Shown piece by piece: positions 21,737 to 29,981 of a DNA stretch of 64,000 bases. Made by a program: the position numbers and the translations under genes. The notes under the pieces were generated by a model. It was not told the DNA's origin. It worked only from the letters and a program-made list of their open reading frames with translations, and did not search any database. The DNA is from Pseudomonas putida (GTDB lineage: Bacteria; Pseudomonadota; Gammaproteobacteria; Pseudomonadales; Pseudomonadaceae), in contig NZ_CP039371.1 in the NCBI RefSeq assembly GCF_005080685.1, positions 3,906,001-3,970,000 on the forward strand, given 5' to 3'. Position 1 is the stretch's first letter. Every line of letters begins with the position of its first letter.

Positions 21737-22939
21737 ATGAAATCGAACATCCTGATCATCGGTGCCGGCTTTGCCGGTGTATGGAGCGCCCTGAGCGCCG
21801 CCCGCCTGCTCGACCAGGCCCAGCGTGACGACCTGAGCATCACTGTGCTCGCGCCGCAGCCGGAGCTGCGTATCCGCCCCCGCTTCTACGAAGCCGACGT
21901 GCATCGCATGAAGGCGCCACTGGGCGAACTGTTCGAGGCCGTGGGCGTGCAGTTCATCGCCGGCAATGCCCAAGCCATCGACAGTGACGCGCGCAGCGTC
22001 AGCTACACCGACGCCAGCGGCCAGGTGCAACACATCGGCTACGACCGCCTGATCCTTGCCGCCGGCAGCCAGGTGGCACGCCCGGCGGTACCGGGCCTGG
22101 CCGAACATGCCTTCGATGTCGATCAAATGGAGTCGGCGATGCGCCTCGAGCAACACCTGGTGAGCCTGGCCGCCCTGCCCGCCTCGCCTGCCCGCGATAC
22201 CGTGGTGGTGTGCGGCGGCGGCTTCACCGGCATCGAAACCGCCACGGAAATGCCCGCCCGCCTGCGCGCCATCCTCGGCGCCGGGGCTACGCCTCGGGTG
22301 CTGTTGGTGGATCGCGGCGCGAGCATCGGCGGCGCATTGGGTGCTGGCATCCAACCGTCGATCGTCGCCGCCTGCGAACAAGCCGGCGTGCAATGGCTGA
22401 CCGGTGCCTCGGTGGTGGCCGTCGATGCAGGCGGCGTGACCCTGGACAACGGCGAACACATCGCCAGCAACACCGTGATCTGGACCGTCGGCGTCAAGGC
22501 CAGCCCGTTGACCGCACAGGTCGCCGGTGAGCGTGACAACTTCGGCCGTTTGAAGGTCGACGATCATCTCAAGGTGATCGGCCAGGACCACATCTACGCC
22601 ACCGGCGACACCGCCTGGGCGGCCGTCGACGAAGTGGGCAACCACGCCCTGATGACCTGCCAGCACGCCATCCCCATGGGCCGCCACTCTGGCAACAACG
22701 CCATGGCCGATCTGCTCGGCGTGCAACCTGTGGTGTACCGCCAGCCGAAGTACGTCACCTGCCTGGACCTTGGCGAATGGGGTGCAACGTTCAGCGAGGG
22801 CTGGGAGCGCGAACTGAAACTGCACGGGCAGGAAGGCAAGGCCCTCAAGCGCCAGATCAACTCGGTCTGGATCTACCCGCCAGCGCCTGACCGTAGCCTG
22901 GCGCTGGCCGCAGCCGACCCGCTGATCGCGATCGTCTGA
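21737..22939 (+). CDS. NAD(P)/FAD-dependent oxidoreductase, type II NADH dehydrogenase-like
   Basis: The start MKSNILIIGAGFAGVWSALS is chosen by the GGAG eight bases before it and by the dinucleotide-binding motif at residues 8-13. The 400-residue protein has a second motif in VVVCGGGFTGIETATEM and a third FAD contact in HIYATGDTAWA. It resembles NDH-2 and disulfide-reductase-type quinone reductases but has no obvious C-terminal membrane anchor. It should pass electrons from NAD(P)H to a quinone or small acceptor. Divergence from an Rrf2 gene and the palindrome in between suggest redox-controlled expression. Confidence 0.88.
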   Translation: MKSNILIIGAGFAGVWSALSAARLLDQAQRDDLSITVLAPQPELRIRPRFYEADVHRMKAPLGELFEAVGVQFIAGNAQAIDSDARSVSYTDASGQVQHIGYDRLILAAGSQVARPAVPGLAEHAFDVDQMESAMRLEQHLVSLAALPASPARDTVVVCGGGFTGIETATEMPARLRAILGAGATPRVLLVDRGASIGGALGAGIQPSIVAACEQAGVQWLTGASVVAVDAGGVTLDNGEHIASNTVIWTVGVKASPLTAQVAGERDNFGRLKVDDHLKVIGQDHIYATGDTAWAAVDEVGNHALMTCQHAIPMGRHSGNNAMADLLGVQPVVYRQPKYVTCLDLGEWGATFSEGWERELKLHGQEGKALKRQINSVWIYPPAPDRSLALAAADPLIAIV

Positions 22940-22951
22940 TCGGCACGACCT

Positions 22952-22982
22952 GACAGATCCGTCGACAAATGGCGGATCTGTC
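22952..22982 (+). terminator. Hairpin after the flavoprotein gene
   Basis: A perfect 10-bp stem, GACAGATCCG with CGGATCTGTC around an 11-base loop, begins 12 bases after the stop. There is no strong T-run. Confidence 0.5.
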
Positions 22983-23158
22983 TAGACATGTCGTTACTGG
23001 CCATGGCTGATGGCCATATGTCATCATTTTAATAAAAAACCTACGAGGGTGAGGCACCCACTCAAACCGCAGCGCATCGAGAGCCTGGCTTCACCCCGGT
23101 GAACCCGGCCATCCGTCCATGCTCTTGACGCCTGCACGTCACCGCCAAGGAGCACTCG

Positions 23159-24784
23159 ATGCAGTTAAGGAATATGAAGATCGGCGCACGCGCAGCCAGC
23201 GTGTTTGCCCTTTTAGGCGTACTGGTGCTGGCCATGGGCCTGACCGCACTCCATGAAACGGGCGAGATGGACAAGGCCACGGACGAGATCCGCGTCACCT
23301 GGATACCCGCCGTCGTGGCCCTCAGTGAAGTCAGCACCAACCTCGGCCGGGCCCGTGCCATCACTCTGCGCGCGGCGCTGGCTGGCGAGACCGCCGAGCG
23401 CACCCGCAACCTGGACATGCTCAAGGGCATCAACGAACAACTCAAGACCAGCCTCAGGGACTACGACCGCACCATCGTCGCCGCCGATGACCGTGCTCTG
23501 TTCAATACCTTCTCCGCCGCCCATCAACAGTACCTCGACCTGCAGGCACGGGTGCTCGAAGACATCGCCGGCAACCGCATCGGCGAAGCCGAGCAGCTTA
23601 TCAGTGGCCCGCTCAGCCAGTACGCCGACAGCATGATGAAGGCCATGAGTGCGTTGATCGACTACAACAGCAAAGGTGCCGAGGACGCCTCGCAGCGCAG
23701 CAGCGATGTGGCCGACCAGGCATTCAACGCCATCGTTGGCGCCCTGGTGGTGATCATGCTCGCACTGGCTGCCATCGCCACCCTGCTGACCCGCAGTATC
23801 GTCGTGCCGCTGGCCGACGCTGTAGCCGTGGCCGAGCGTGTCGCCACCGGCGACCTCACCGCGCACATCCAGGTCACTGGTCGCGACGAGCCGGCCCTGT
23901 TACTGCGCGCCCTGGGCCGCATGCAGACGAACCTGCGCGAGACCATTCGCAAGATCGCCGCTTCCTCCGATCAGCTCGCCTCGGCCTCCGAAGAACTGCA
24001 TACCGTCACCGAAGACACCAGCCGCGGCCTGCATCAGCAGAGCGCGGAAATCGACCAGGCCGCCACTGCGGTCAACCAGATGACCGCTGCCGTCGAGGAA
24101 GTGGCCAACAACGCGGTGAGCACCGCCGATGCCTCCCAGGGCGCCGATCACAGCACCCGCGATGGCCGCGATCAGGTCAACCAGGCGCTGGCCTCGATCC
24201 AGCAACTGGTCGAGGACGTCACCGGCACCTCCGCCGAGATCGAACAACTGGCTAGCAACGCCAACGAGATCAGCCGGGTGCTGGACGTGATCGGTGCGAT
24301 TGCCGGGCAGACCAACCTGCTGGCGCTCAATGCCGCCATCGAAGCCGCGCGTGCCGGCGAAGCGGGCCGCGGTTTTGCCGTGGTGGCCGATGAAGTCCGC
24401 GCCCTCGCCCACCGCACCCAGCAGTCCACGGCCGAGATCGAGCAGATGATCGCGGGTATCCAGAATGGTACCGAGCGGGCGGTGGCGGCCATGCACAGCA
24501 GCCAGGGGCGTGCGACCGGTACCTTGGAAATTGCCCAGGGGGCTGGGCAGGCTTTGGAAGTGATTGCCGAAGCGATCGCCTCGATCAACCAGCGCAACCT
24601 GGTGATCGCCAGTGCTTCGGAGGAGCAGGCGCAGGTGGCGCGAGAGGTGGACCGCAACCTGGTGAACATCCGCGACTTGGCGATGCAGACCTCGGCGGGG
24701 GCCAATCAGACCAGTGCGGCGGCGCAGGACCTGTCGCGCCTGGCGGTGGATCTGAACGGCATGGTGGCGCAGTTCAAGGTCTGA
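23159..24784 (+). CDS. Methyl-accepting chemotaxis protein
   Basis: This 541-residue receptor has a first membrane helix at about residues 11-30 ([17 protein letters not shown]) and a four-helix-bundle-like periplasmic domain. The second membrane helix lies near 190-212 ([20 protein letters not shown]), then a HAMP domain and the signalling tip [24 protein letters not shown] precedes the start. The sensor belongs to the 4HB_MCP class ([17 protein letters not shown] start, YDRTI region), whose ligands vary. It stands alone, with hairpins before and after, so the ligand cannot be told from context. Confidence 0.95.
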   Translation: MQLRNMKIGARAASVFALLGVLVLAMGLTALHETGEMDKATDEIRVTWIPAVVALSEVSTNLGRARAITLRAALAGETAERTRNLDMLKGINEQLKTSLRDYDRTIVAADDRALFNTFSAAHQQYLDLQARVLEDIAGNRIGEAEQLISGPLSQYADSMMKAMSALIDYNSKGAEDASQRSSDVADQAFNAIVGALVVIMLALAAIATLLTRSIVVPLADAVAVAERVATGDLTAHIQVTGRDEPALLLRALGRMQTNLRETIRKIAASSDQLASASEELHTVTEDTSRGLHQQSAEIDQAATAVNQMTAAVEEVANNAVSTADASQGADHSTRDGRDQVNQALASIQQLVEDVTGTSAEIEQLASNANEISRVLDVIGAIAGQTNLLALNAAIEAARAGEAGRGFAVVADEVRALAHRTQQSTAEIEQMIAGIQNGTERAVAAMHSSQGRATGTLEIAQGAGQALEVIAEAIASINQRNLVIASASEEQAQVAREVDRNLVNIRDLAMQTSAGANQTSAAAQDLSRLAVDLNGMVAQFKV

Positions 24785-24798
24785 CCCGGTAAACAGCT

Positions 24799-24817
24799 GG
24801 GGCCGCTTTGCGGCCCC
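24799..24817 (+). terminator. Hairpin between chemoreceptor and permease
   Basis: GGGGCCGC and GCGGCCCC form an 8-bp stem with a TTT loop. It lies between convergent genes and could act on both strands; it lacks a long T-run. Confidence 0.6.
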
Positions 24818-24837
24818 AATGCAGCAACATCAATCGA

Positions 24838-26244
24838 TCAGTCATTAACCCCAACGACCCGCCCCGCCTTCTCGGCCGCCTTGCCCCGCGTCGCCAGGCA
24901 ATAATACAGCGGCACCGTCACGATCAACCCGAACAGCCAGGACAAGTCGGCCCCTTCGACGATATTCGAGTACGGCCCCACATACAGCGACGTATTGGCG
25001 AACGGCAACTGCACCAGGATGCCGCAAGCGTAGGCAATGATCGCGTGGTGGTTGAAGCGCCCATAGATGCCGCCATCGGCACGGAAGATCGAGGCGATGT
25101 CGTACTGGCCCTTCTTGATCAGGTAGAAGTCGATCAGGTTGATCGACGCCCACGGCACCAGCACCAGCAACAGCGCCAGGATCAAGCCGATGAACTGGCC
25201 GATGAAGTCCGCCGAAGCGTTCAGCGCCACCAGGCCGCAACCCACCAGAATGATCGAGGCGAGGATCACCCGCACCTTGATGCTCGGCGTCCACTGCGCC
25301 ACGAAGGTCTGGATGGCAGTGACGATCGACAGCACCGCGCCATACAAGTTGAGGGCGTTGTGGCTGATGATGTTGAGCAGGAACAGCACCATCAGGATCG
25401 GACCGAGCCAGCCGGTGGCCTGCTTGACCGCGTCCATCGCGTCGGTGCCTTGCGGCACGCACAGCACGGCCACCGCACCGAAGCTGAAGCACAGGATGGT
25501 GCCCAGGGTCGCGCCGAAGTAGGTAGCCCAGAACGGCTTGGCGATACCCACCTCACGCGGCAGGTAGCGCGAGTAGTCGGAGGTATACGGCGAGAAGCTG
25601 ATCTGCCAGATGGTGCCCAGTGAAACGGTGGCGATGAAGCCCGACAGGTTGAAGGCACCCCGGCTGAAGAAGTCGGCCGGCAGCTCCTGGACGAACATCA
25701 TGATGAAGCCGGCCAACAGCGCCGAACCCATCACCCACGTACCGATGCGGTTGAGAATGTGGATGAAGCGGTAGCCGATCACGCCGATGGCGGTGGCACT
25801 CAAGGCGCCGATGACGATGGCGCCGGGCATCGGCACGCTCGGGGCGATGCCGTGGATGGTCTTGCCCGCCAGGACGATGTTGGAAATGAAGAAGCCGACA
25901 TAGATCAGCGCGGTGAAGAACACGATCAGCAAGGCGCCATAACGGCCGAACTGGCCGCGGCTCTGCACCATCTGTGGAATGCCCAGCTGCGGTCCCTGCG
26001 CAGAGGCCAGGGCAATCACCACGCCCCCGATCAGATGGCCCAGCACGATGGCGATCAGCCCCCACAACAAATTCAGATGGAACACCTGGACCACCATGGC
26101 ACCGGTGACGATTGGCAGTGGCGCGATGTTGGTGCTGAACCAGAGGGTGAACAGGTCGCGCGCCTTCCCATGGCGCTCGGCAGGTGGCACGTAATCGACC
26201 GTGTGATTCTCGACAAACTGGTGTTGCGACGACGGTTGGGACAT
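24838..26244 (-). CDS. NCS1-family permease (cytosine/purine/allantoin transporter type)
   Basis: This 468-residue membrane protein has the NCS1 opening (RDLFTLWFSTNIAPLPIVTG), SAQGPQLGIPQMVQSRGQFG and about twelve hydrophobic segments. NCS1 proteins import cytosine, uracil, allantoin, hydantoins or related heterocycles by cation symport. It is divergent from a flavin reductase, and FadR-type operator candidates lie in the shared promoter region, tying it to the flavin monooxygenase pathway. A paralogue is at 39996-41408. It is probably the uptake system for that pathway's substrate, which by family would be a nitrogen heterocycle. Confidence 0.93.
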   Translation of the reverse strand: MSQPSSQHQFVENHTVDYVPPAERHGKARDLFTLWFSTNIAPLPIVTGAMVVQVFHLNLLWGLIAIVLGHLIGGVVIALASAQGPQLGIPQMVQSRGQFGRYGALLIVFFTALIYVGFFISNIVLAGKTIHGIAPSVPMPGAIVIGALSATAIGVIGYRFIHILNRIGTWVMGSALLAGFIMMFVQELPADFFSRGAFNLSGFIATVSLGTIWQISFSPYTSDYSRYLPREVGIAKPFWATYFGATLGTILCFSFGAVAVLCVPQGTDAMDAVKQATGWLGPILMVLFLLNIISHNALNLYGAVLSIVTAIQTFVAQWTPSIKVRVILASIILVGCGLVALNASADFIGQFIGLILALLLVLVPWASINLIDFYLIKKGQYDIASIFRADGGIYGRFNHHAIIAYACGILVQLPFANTSLYVGPYSNIVEGADLSWLFGLIVTVPLYYCLATRGKAAEKAGRVVGVND

Positions 26245-26321
26245 GGTTTTCAGCTCGAAAGGTCGTTTTTATCTTTGTAAGGAAACCGCATCTAGGCGGC
26301 CTCTCAGCTGCGGACCATATT

Positions 26322-26333
26322 ATGGTATTCCAA
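26322..26333. promoter_or_regulatory. FadR-type GntR operator candidate, degenerate copy
   Basis: The bases read ATGGTATTCCAA, two differences from the perfect palindrome at 28435-28446. It lies 77 bases upstream of the permease start. The family consensus for FadR-type regulators, t.GTa.tAC.a, is only partly met here. Confidence 0.45.
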
Positions 26334-26493
26334 ACTTTTGACAACACTGATCCGCACGAAAAAACGCCCACTGATCCGTTCGCGCAAGCCCCGCGACAAA
26401 CCGCCTCACCACTCTAGCCCGCGTTATCCGTGGCTTTGGGCCGTTCATCGTGTAACCCCCAGGTCTGAAAATTCCGCTTGCAAAATAGGTATT

Positions 26494-26505
26494 ACGGTAT
26501 ACCAT
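26494..26505. promoter_or_regulatory. FadR-type GntR operator candidate
   Basis: The bases read ACGGTATACCAT, one change from the perfect palindrome at 28435-28446, and the flanks also match (ATT before, CAGACA after). It lies 57 bases upstream of the first flavin reductase start. Confidence 0.6.
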
Positions 26506-26561
26506 CAGACACATCAACGATAAAAACCGCGGACCACCGCAGCCTTTTAGAGGTACACGAG

Positions 26562-27047
26562 ATGATCGACGCAACCGTCTACAAGAACGTCCTGGGCTCC
26601 TTCCCATCCGGCGTGACCGTCATCACCACCCTGGACGACGACGGCTCGGTCGTCGGCCTGACCGCCAGCGCTTTTTCCTCCCTGTCGATGGATCCGCCGC
26701 TGGTGCTGTTCTGCCCCAACTACACCTCCGACTCCTACCCCGTGCTGATCAAGCAGAAGCGCTTCGCCATTCACCTGCTCTCGGGTGAACAGCAGGCCGA
26801 GGCCTATGCGTTCGCGAAAAAGGGCAAGGACAAGGCCGCTGGCATCGAGTGGTCCCTGAGCGAGCTGGGTAACCCCATCCTGGCCGGCGCCACCGCCATC
26901 ATCGAATGCGAACTGTGGCGTGAATACGAAGGTGGCGACCACGCCATCATGGTCGGCAAGGTACACAACCTGATCGTCCCTGAAGAAGCGCCACGACCGA
27001 TGGTCTATTGCCGCGGCAAGATGGCCAGCCTGCCGGCGTTTGCCTGA
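26562..27047 (+). CDS. Flavin reductase family protein (FMN-binding split barrel), copy 1
   Basis: This 161-residue protein starts MIDATVYKNVLGSFPSGVTV after AGAGG and has the signature LTASAFSSLSMDPPLVLFC and a terminal Gly-rich region. Such HpaC/RutF-like proteins supply reduced FMN to two-component monooxygenases. The partner is most likely the LLM enzyme encoded 75 bases downstream. A second copy of the same length lies at 31475-31960 in the same pathway. A perfect hairpin lies between this gene and the LLM gene. Confidence 0.92.
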   Translation: MIDATVYKNVLGSFPSGVTVITTLDDDGSVVGLTASAFSSLSMDPPLVLFCPNYTSDSYPVLIKQKRFAIHLLSGEQQAEAYAFAKKGKDKAAGIEWSLSELGNPILAGATAIIECELWREYEGGDHAIMVGKVHNLIVPEEAPRPMVYCRGKMASLPAFA

Positions 27048-27069
27048 AGCCTATCCTGAATCGAGACAC

Positions 27070-27095
27070 CTGGCGCCTGCCCTGCCAGGCGCCAG
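27070..27095 (+). terminator. Intercistronic hairpin before the LLM gene
   Basis: CTGGCGCCTG and CAGGCGCCAG form a perfect 10-bp stem with a 6-base loop between the reductase stop and the LLM ribosome-binding site. With no T-run it may attenuate or mark an mRNA processing point rather than terminate. Confidence 0.5.
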
Positions 27096-27122
27096 ACACT
27101 TTCAAGCGTTGAGGAATGCCCC

Positions 27123-28163
27123 ATGAAATTTTCGTTGTTCGTGCACATGGAACGTTGGGATGAACAGGTCAGCCACCGCCAGCTGTTCGAAGACCTGACC
27201 GAACTGACCCTGATGGCCGAGAACGGCGGTTTCAGCACCGTGTGGATCGGCGAACACCACGCCATGGAATACACCATCTCGCCAAGCCCGATGCCGCTGC
27301 TGGCGTACCTCGCCGCACGCACCGAGAAGATCCGCCTGGGTGCCGGCACCATCATCGCGCCCTTCTGGAACCCGATCCGCGTCGCGGGCGAATGCGCCCT
27401 GCTCGACGTGATCAGCAACGGTCGCATGGAAGTCGGCCTGGCCCGTGGCGCCTACCAGTTCGAATTCGACCGCATGGCCAATGGCATGCCTGCCACCGAC
27501 GGCGGCAAGGCCCTGCGCGAGATGGTCCCGGTAGTGCGCAAGCTGTGGGAAGGCGACTACGCCCATGAAGGCGAGGTCTACAAATTCCCCACCTCCACCA
27601 GCGTGCCGAAGCCGTTCAACGCCACCCCGCCGATGTGGATCGCCGCACGCGACCCGGATTCGCACAACTTCGCCGTGGCCAACGGCTGCAACGTCATGGT
27701 CACCCCGCTGATGAAGGGCGACGAAGAAGTGCTGGACCTGAAGAACAAGTTCCAGGCCGCCCTGGACAACAACCCGGACGTGCCACGCCCGCAACTGATG
27801 GTGCTGCGCCACACCCACGTGCACAGCCCGTCCGAGCCCGAAGGCTGGAAAGTCGGCGCCCAGGCCATTTCGCGCTTCTACCGTACCTTCGATGCCTGGT
27901 TCGGCAACAAGACCACCCCGGTCAATGGCTTCCTCGAGCCGAGCCCTGAGTCCAAGTTCGCCGAAGTGCCGGCGTTCCAGCTGGAGAATATCCGCAAGAA
28001 CACCATGATCGGTACGCCCGAGGAGATCATCGCGCGTATCAGGTACTACCAGGAACTGGGCGTCGACGAGTTCAGCTTCTGGTGCGACAACAGCCTGCCC
28101 CACGCCGAGAAGAAGAAGTCGCTCGAGCTGTTCATCAAGGAAGTGGTGCCGGCGTTCGCTTGA
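27123..28163 (+). CDS. LLM-class flavin-dependent monooxygenase (luciferase-like)
   Basis: This 346-residue protein begins MKFSLFVHMERWDEQVSHRQ and has the luciferase-like features WIGEHHAMEY, RIRLGAGTIIAPFWNPIRV-type strand, and GRMEVGLARGAYQFEF. Reduced FMN must come from a separate reductase, and two are encoded nearby. It is in the same broad class as RutA, EDTA and nitrilotriacetate monooxygenases and SsuD; its length is nearer 350 than RutA's 380. It is expected to open or deaminate its substrate by oxygen insertion. A T-run terminator follows, so it forms a unit with the upstream reductase. Confidence 0.9.
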   Translation: MKFSLFVHMERWDEQVSHRQLFEDLTELTLMAENGGFSTVWIGEHHAMEYTISPSPMPLLAYLAARTEKIRLGAGTIIAPFWNPIRVAGECALLDVISNGRMEVGLARGAYQFEFDRMANGMPATDGGKALREMVPVVRKLWEGDYAHEGEVYKFPTSTSVPKPFNATPPMWIAARDPDSHNFAVANGCNVMVTPLMKGDEEVLDLKNKFQAALDNNPDVPRPQLMVLRHTHVHSPSEPEGWKVGAQAISRFYRTFDAWFGNKTTPVNGFLEPSPESKFAEVPAFQLENIRKNTMIGTPEEIIARIRYYQELGVDEFSFWCDNSLPHAEKKKSLELFIKEVVPAFA

Positions 28164-28193
28164 ATTCCCATTACCTGAAGCATTGCGGGACGC

Positions 28194-28238
28194 GCCCGCT
28201 CACGAGGGCCCCGGCGGCCCGCGCGAGCGGGCTTTTTT
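28194..28238 (+). terminator. Rho-independent terminator after the LLM gene
   Basis: GCCCGCTC pairs with GAGCGGGC around a GC-rich loop, followed directly by TTTTTT. It lies 30 bases after the LLM stop and separates the LLM unit from the DUF1185 unit. Confidence 0.85.
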
Positions 28239-28251
28239 ATGGGTCTGCAGC

Positions 28252-28344
28252 GGCCTCTTCGCGGGCAAGCCCGCTCGCACTGGTTCGTCTCAGCCTTCAC
28301 GGCCGGCGCTGTACCTGTAGGAGCGGGTTTACCCGCGAAGAGGC
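28252..28344. repeat. REP inverted pair
   Basis: Two oppositely oriented REP units, GGCCTCTTCGCGGGCAAGCC and its near-complement GGGTTTACCCGCGAAGAGGC, lie 60 bases apart. This is the typical Pseudomonas putida REP arrangement downstream of an operon. Confidence 0.85.
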
Positions 28345-28434
28345 CGGCACAGACACCCCATAAACCAAGACATCAGCCCACCTTTCGTCCCTTCGCAAGA
28401 GATTTTTCAAGCGCCCTCTTGCACAACAAATATT

Positions 28435-28446
28435 ATGGTATACCAT
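28435..28446. promoter_or_regulatory. FadR-type GntR operator, perfect palindrome
   Basis: ATGGTATACCAT is a perfect 12-bp palindrome and fits the FadR-subfamily consensus t.GTa.tAC.a. It lies 40 bases upstream of the DUF1185 gene. Flanking bases ATT and CAGACA repeat those of the site at 26494-26505. The likely reader is the GntR protein at 32634-33380. Confidence 0.7.
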
Positions 28447-28485
28447 CAGACAACAAGAGCTGATAACCCTCACCAGGAGCCACCC

Positions 28486-29082
28486 ATGAGTTTCGAAATC
28501 CGCAAGATCGTCACCTACTCCGAAGAGACCCGCATCGAAGGCGGCAAGGCCACCGACAAGCCGGTGACCATGGTCGGCCTGGCCGTGGTGATCAAGAACC
28601 CATGGGCCGGTCGCGGTTTCGTTGAAGATCTGAAGCCGGAGATCCGCGCCAACTGCTCGGACCTGGGTGCCCTGATGGTCGAGCGCCTGACCGCTGCCAT
28701 CGGCGGTGCCGACAAGATCGAAGCCTACGGCAAGGCTGCCGTGGTCGGCGCCGACGGCGAAATCGAGCATGCCTCGGCGGTGATCCACACCCTGCGCTTC
28801 GGCAACCACTACCGCGAAGCCGTGCAGGCCAAGAGCTACCTGAGCTTCACCAACAAGCGCGGCGGCCCAGGCACCTCGATCCAGATCCCGATGATGCAGA
28901 AGGACGACGAAGGCCTGCGTTCGCACTACATCACCCTGGAAATGCAGATCGAAGACGCCCCACGCGCCGATGAGATCGTCGTGGTCCTGGGCGCTGCCGA
29001 CGGCGGCCGCCTGCACCCGCGCATCGGCAATCGCTACATCGACCTGGAAGAACTGGCTGCCGAAAAAGCCAACGCTCAATAA
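28486..29082 (+). CDS. DUF1185 / 'amino acid synthesis' family protein
   Basis: This 198-residue protein starts MSFEIRKIVTYSEETRIEGG after CAGGAG and contains KPVTMVGLAVVIKNPWAGRG and HPRIGNRYIDLEELAAEK. The family (PF06684, AA_synth) has structures but no established reaction that I know of. It opens a unit with an alpha/beta hydrolase, an aldehyde dehydrogenase and a flavin reductase, under a FadR-type operator. Ring or amide hydrolysis is a guess from context only. Confidence 0.85.
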   Translation: MSFEIRKIVTYSEETRIEGGKATDKPVTMVGLAVVIKNPWAGRGFVEDLKPEIRANCSDLGALMVERLTAAIGGADKIEAYGKAAVVGADGEIEHASAVIHTLRFGNHYREAVQAKSYLSFTNKRGGPGTSIQIPMMQKDDEGLRSHYITLEMQIEDAPRADEIVVVLGAADGGRLHPRIGNRYIDLEELAAEKANAQ

Positions 29083-29147
29083 CAACAACCAGACGGGCCG
29101 GGGCGTTGCGTGCAAGCGCCACGCCCGACCTTCAAGGAGCGCCCTCC

Positions 29148-29981
29148 ATGATTCAGCCTGTCGCTGAACGTACACCGGCCGGGACCAGTTACCTGGATCA
29201 AGGCCAGGGCCAACCCGTGGTACTGATCCACGGGGTGGGCCTGAACAAGGAAATGTGGGGCGGGCAGTTCGTGGGCCTGGCCAACGACTACCGCGTCATC
29301 GCCTACGACATGCTCGGCCACGGCCAGAGCGCGCTGCCTGCCGCCGACACCGGCCTGGAAGGCTACGCCGCGCAGCTGGCCGAATTGCTCGACCACCTGC
29401 AGATCAAGCAGGCGACCGTGATCGGTTTCTCCATGGGCGGCCTGGTCGCGCGCGCCTTCGCCCTCAACTACCCGCAGCGCCTGTCTGCGCTGGTAGTGCT
29501 CAACAGCGTGTTCAACCGCACCCCCGAGCAGAGCGCCGGGGTCATCGCCCGCGCCGCCCAGGCGGCTGAACTGGGCCCCGACGCCAACGTCGACGCTGCG
29601 CTGGATCGCTGGTTCAGCCGGGAATACAAGGCTGCCAACCCGGCGCAGGTCGCGGCCATTCGCCAGGTGCTGGCGAACAACGACCCGCAGGGCTACCACA
29701 CCACTTATTCGCTGTTCGCCACCCAGGACATGTACCGCGCAGGCGACCTGGGCAGCATCCAGGTGCCGACGCTGATCGCCACCGGTGAACTCGACGCCGG
29801 CTCCACCCCGGCCATGGCCCGGCAACTGGCCGCCAGCATTCCTGGCGCACAAAGCGTGGTGCTCGCCGAACAACGGCATATGATGCCGGTGGAAGCACCC
29901 CGTGAAGTCAACAAGATGCTGCTGGACTTCCTCAAGGAAGCCCGCACGCTTACCGAATCCGCCAAGGGGATTGTTGCATGA
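29148..29981 (+). CDS. Alpha/beta hydrolase
   Basis: This 277-residue protein follows AAGGAG. It has the oxyanion part VVLIHGVGLNKEMW, the nucleophile elbow GFSMGG with Ser, an Asp in ATGELDAGSTPAM and a late His in EQRHMMPVEAP. It resembles RutD and carboxylic-ester or enol-lactone hydrolases. Its stop overlaps the start of the aldehyde dehydrogenase by ATGA, so translation is coupled. It may hydrolyse the product of the monooxygenase to a carbamate, amide or aldehyde fragment; that role is inference. Confidence 0.9.
   Translation: MIQPVAERTPAGTSYLDQGQGQPVVLIHGVGLNKEMWGGQFVGLANDYRVIAYDMLGHGQSALPAADTGLEGYAAQLAELLDHLQIKQATVIGFSMGGLVARAFALNYPQRLSALVVLNSVFNRTPEQSAGVIARAAQAAELGPDANVDAALDRWFSREYKAANPAQVAAIRQVLANNDPQGYHTTYSLFATQDMYRAGDLGSIQVPTLIATGELDAGSTPAMARQLAASIPGAQSVVLAEQRHMMPVEAPREVNKMLLDFLKEARTLTESAKGIVA

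Larger units (their letters stand above)
26245..26561. promoter_or_regulatory. Divergent promoter region of permease and flavin reductase
   Basis: These 317 bases hold two operator candidates, at 26322-26333 and 26494-26505, one on each side, and the reductase ribosome-binding site AGAGG. No gene is seen. The two sites could let one regulator control both directions. Confidence 0.6.

Noticed and set aside
21458..22825. Long N-terminal extension of the Rrf2 gene
   Set aside because: The extension is antisense to the flavoprotein gene; the Rrf2 start at 21457 has a proper ribosome-binding site.
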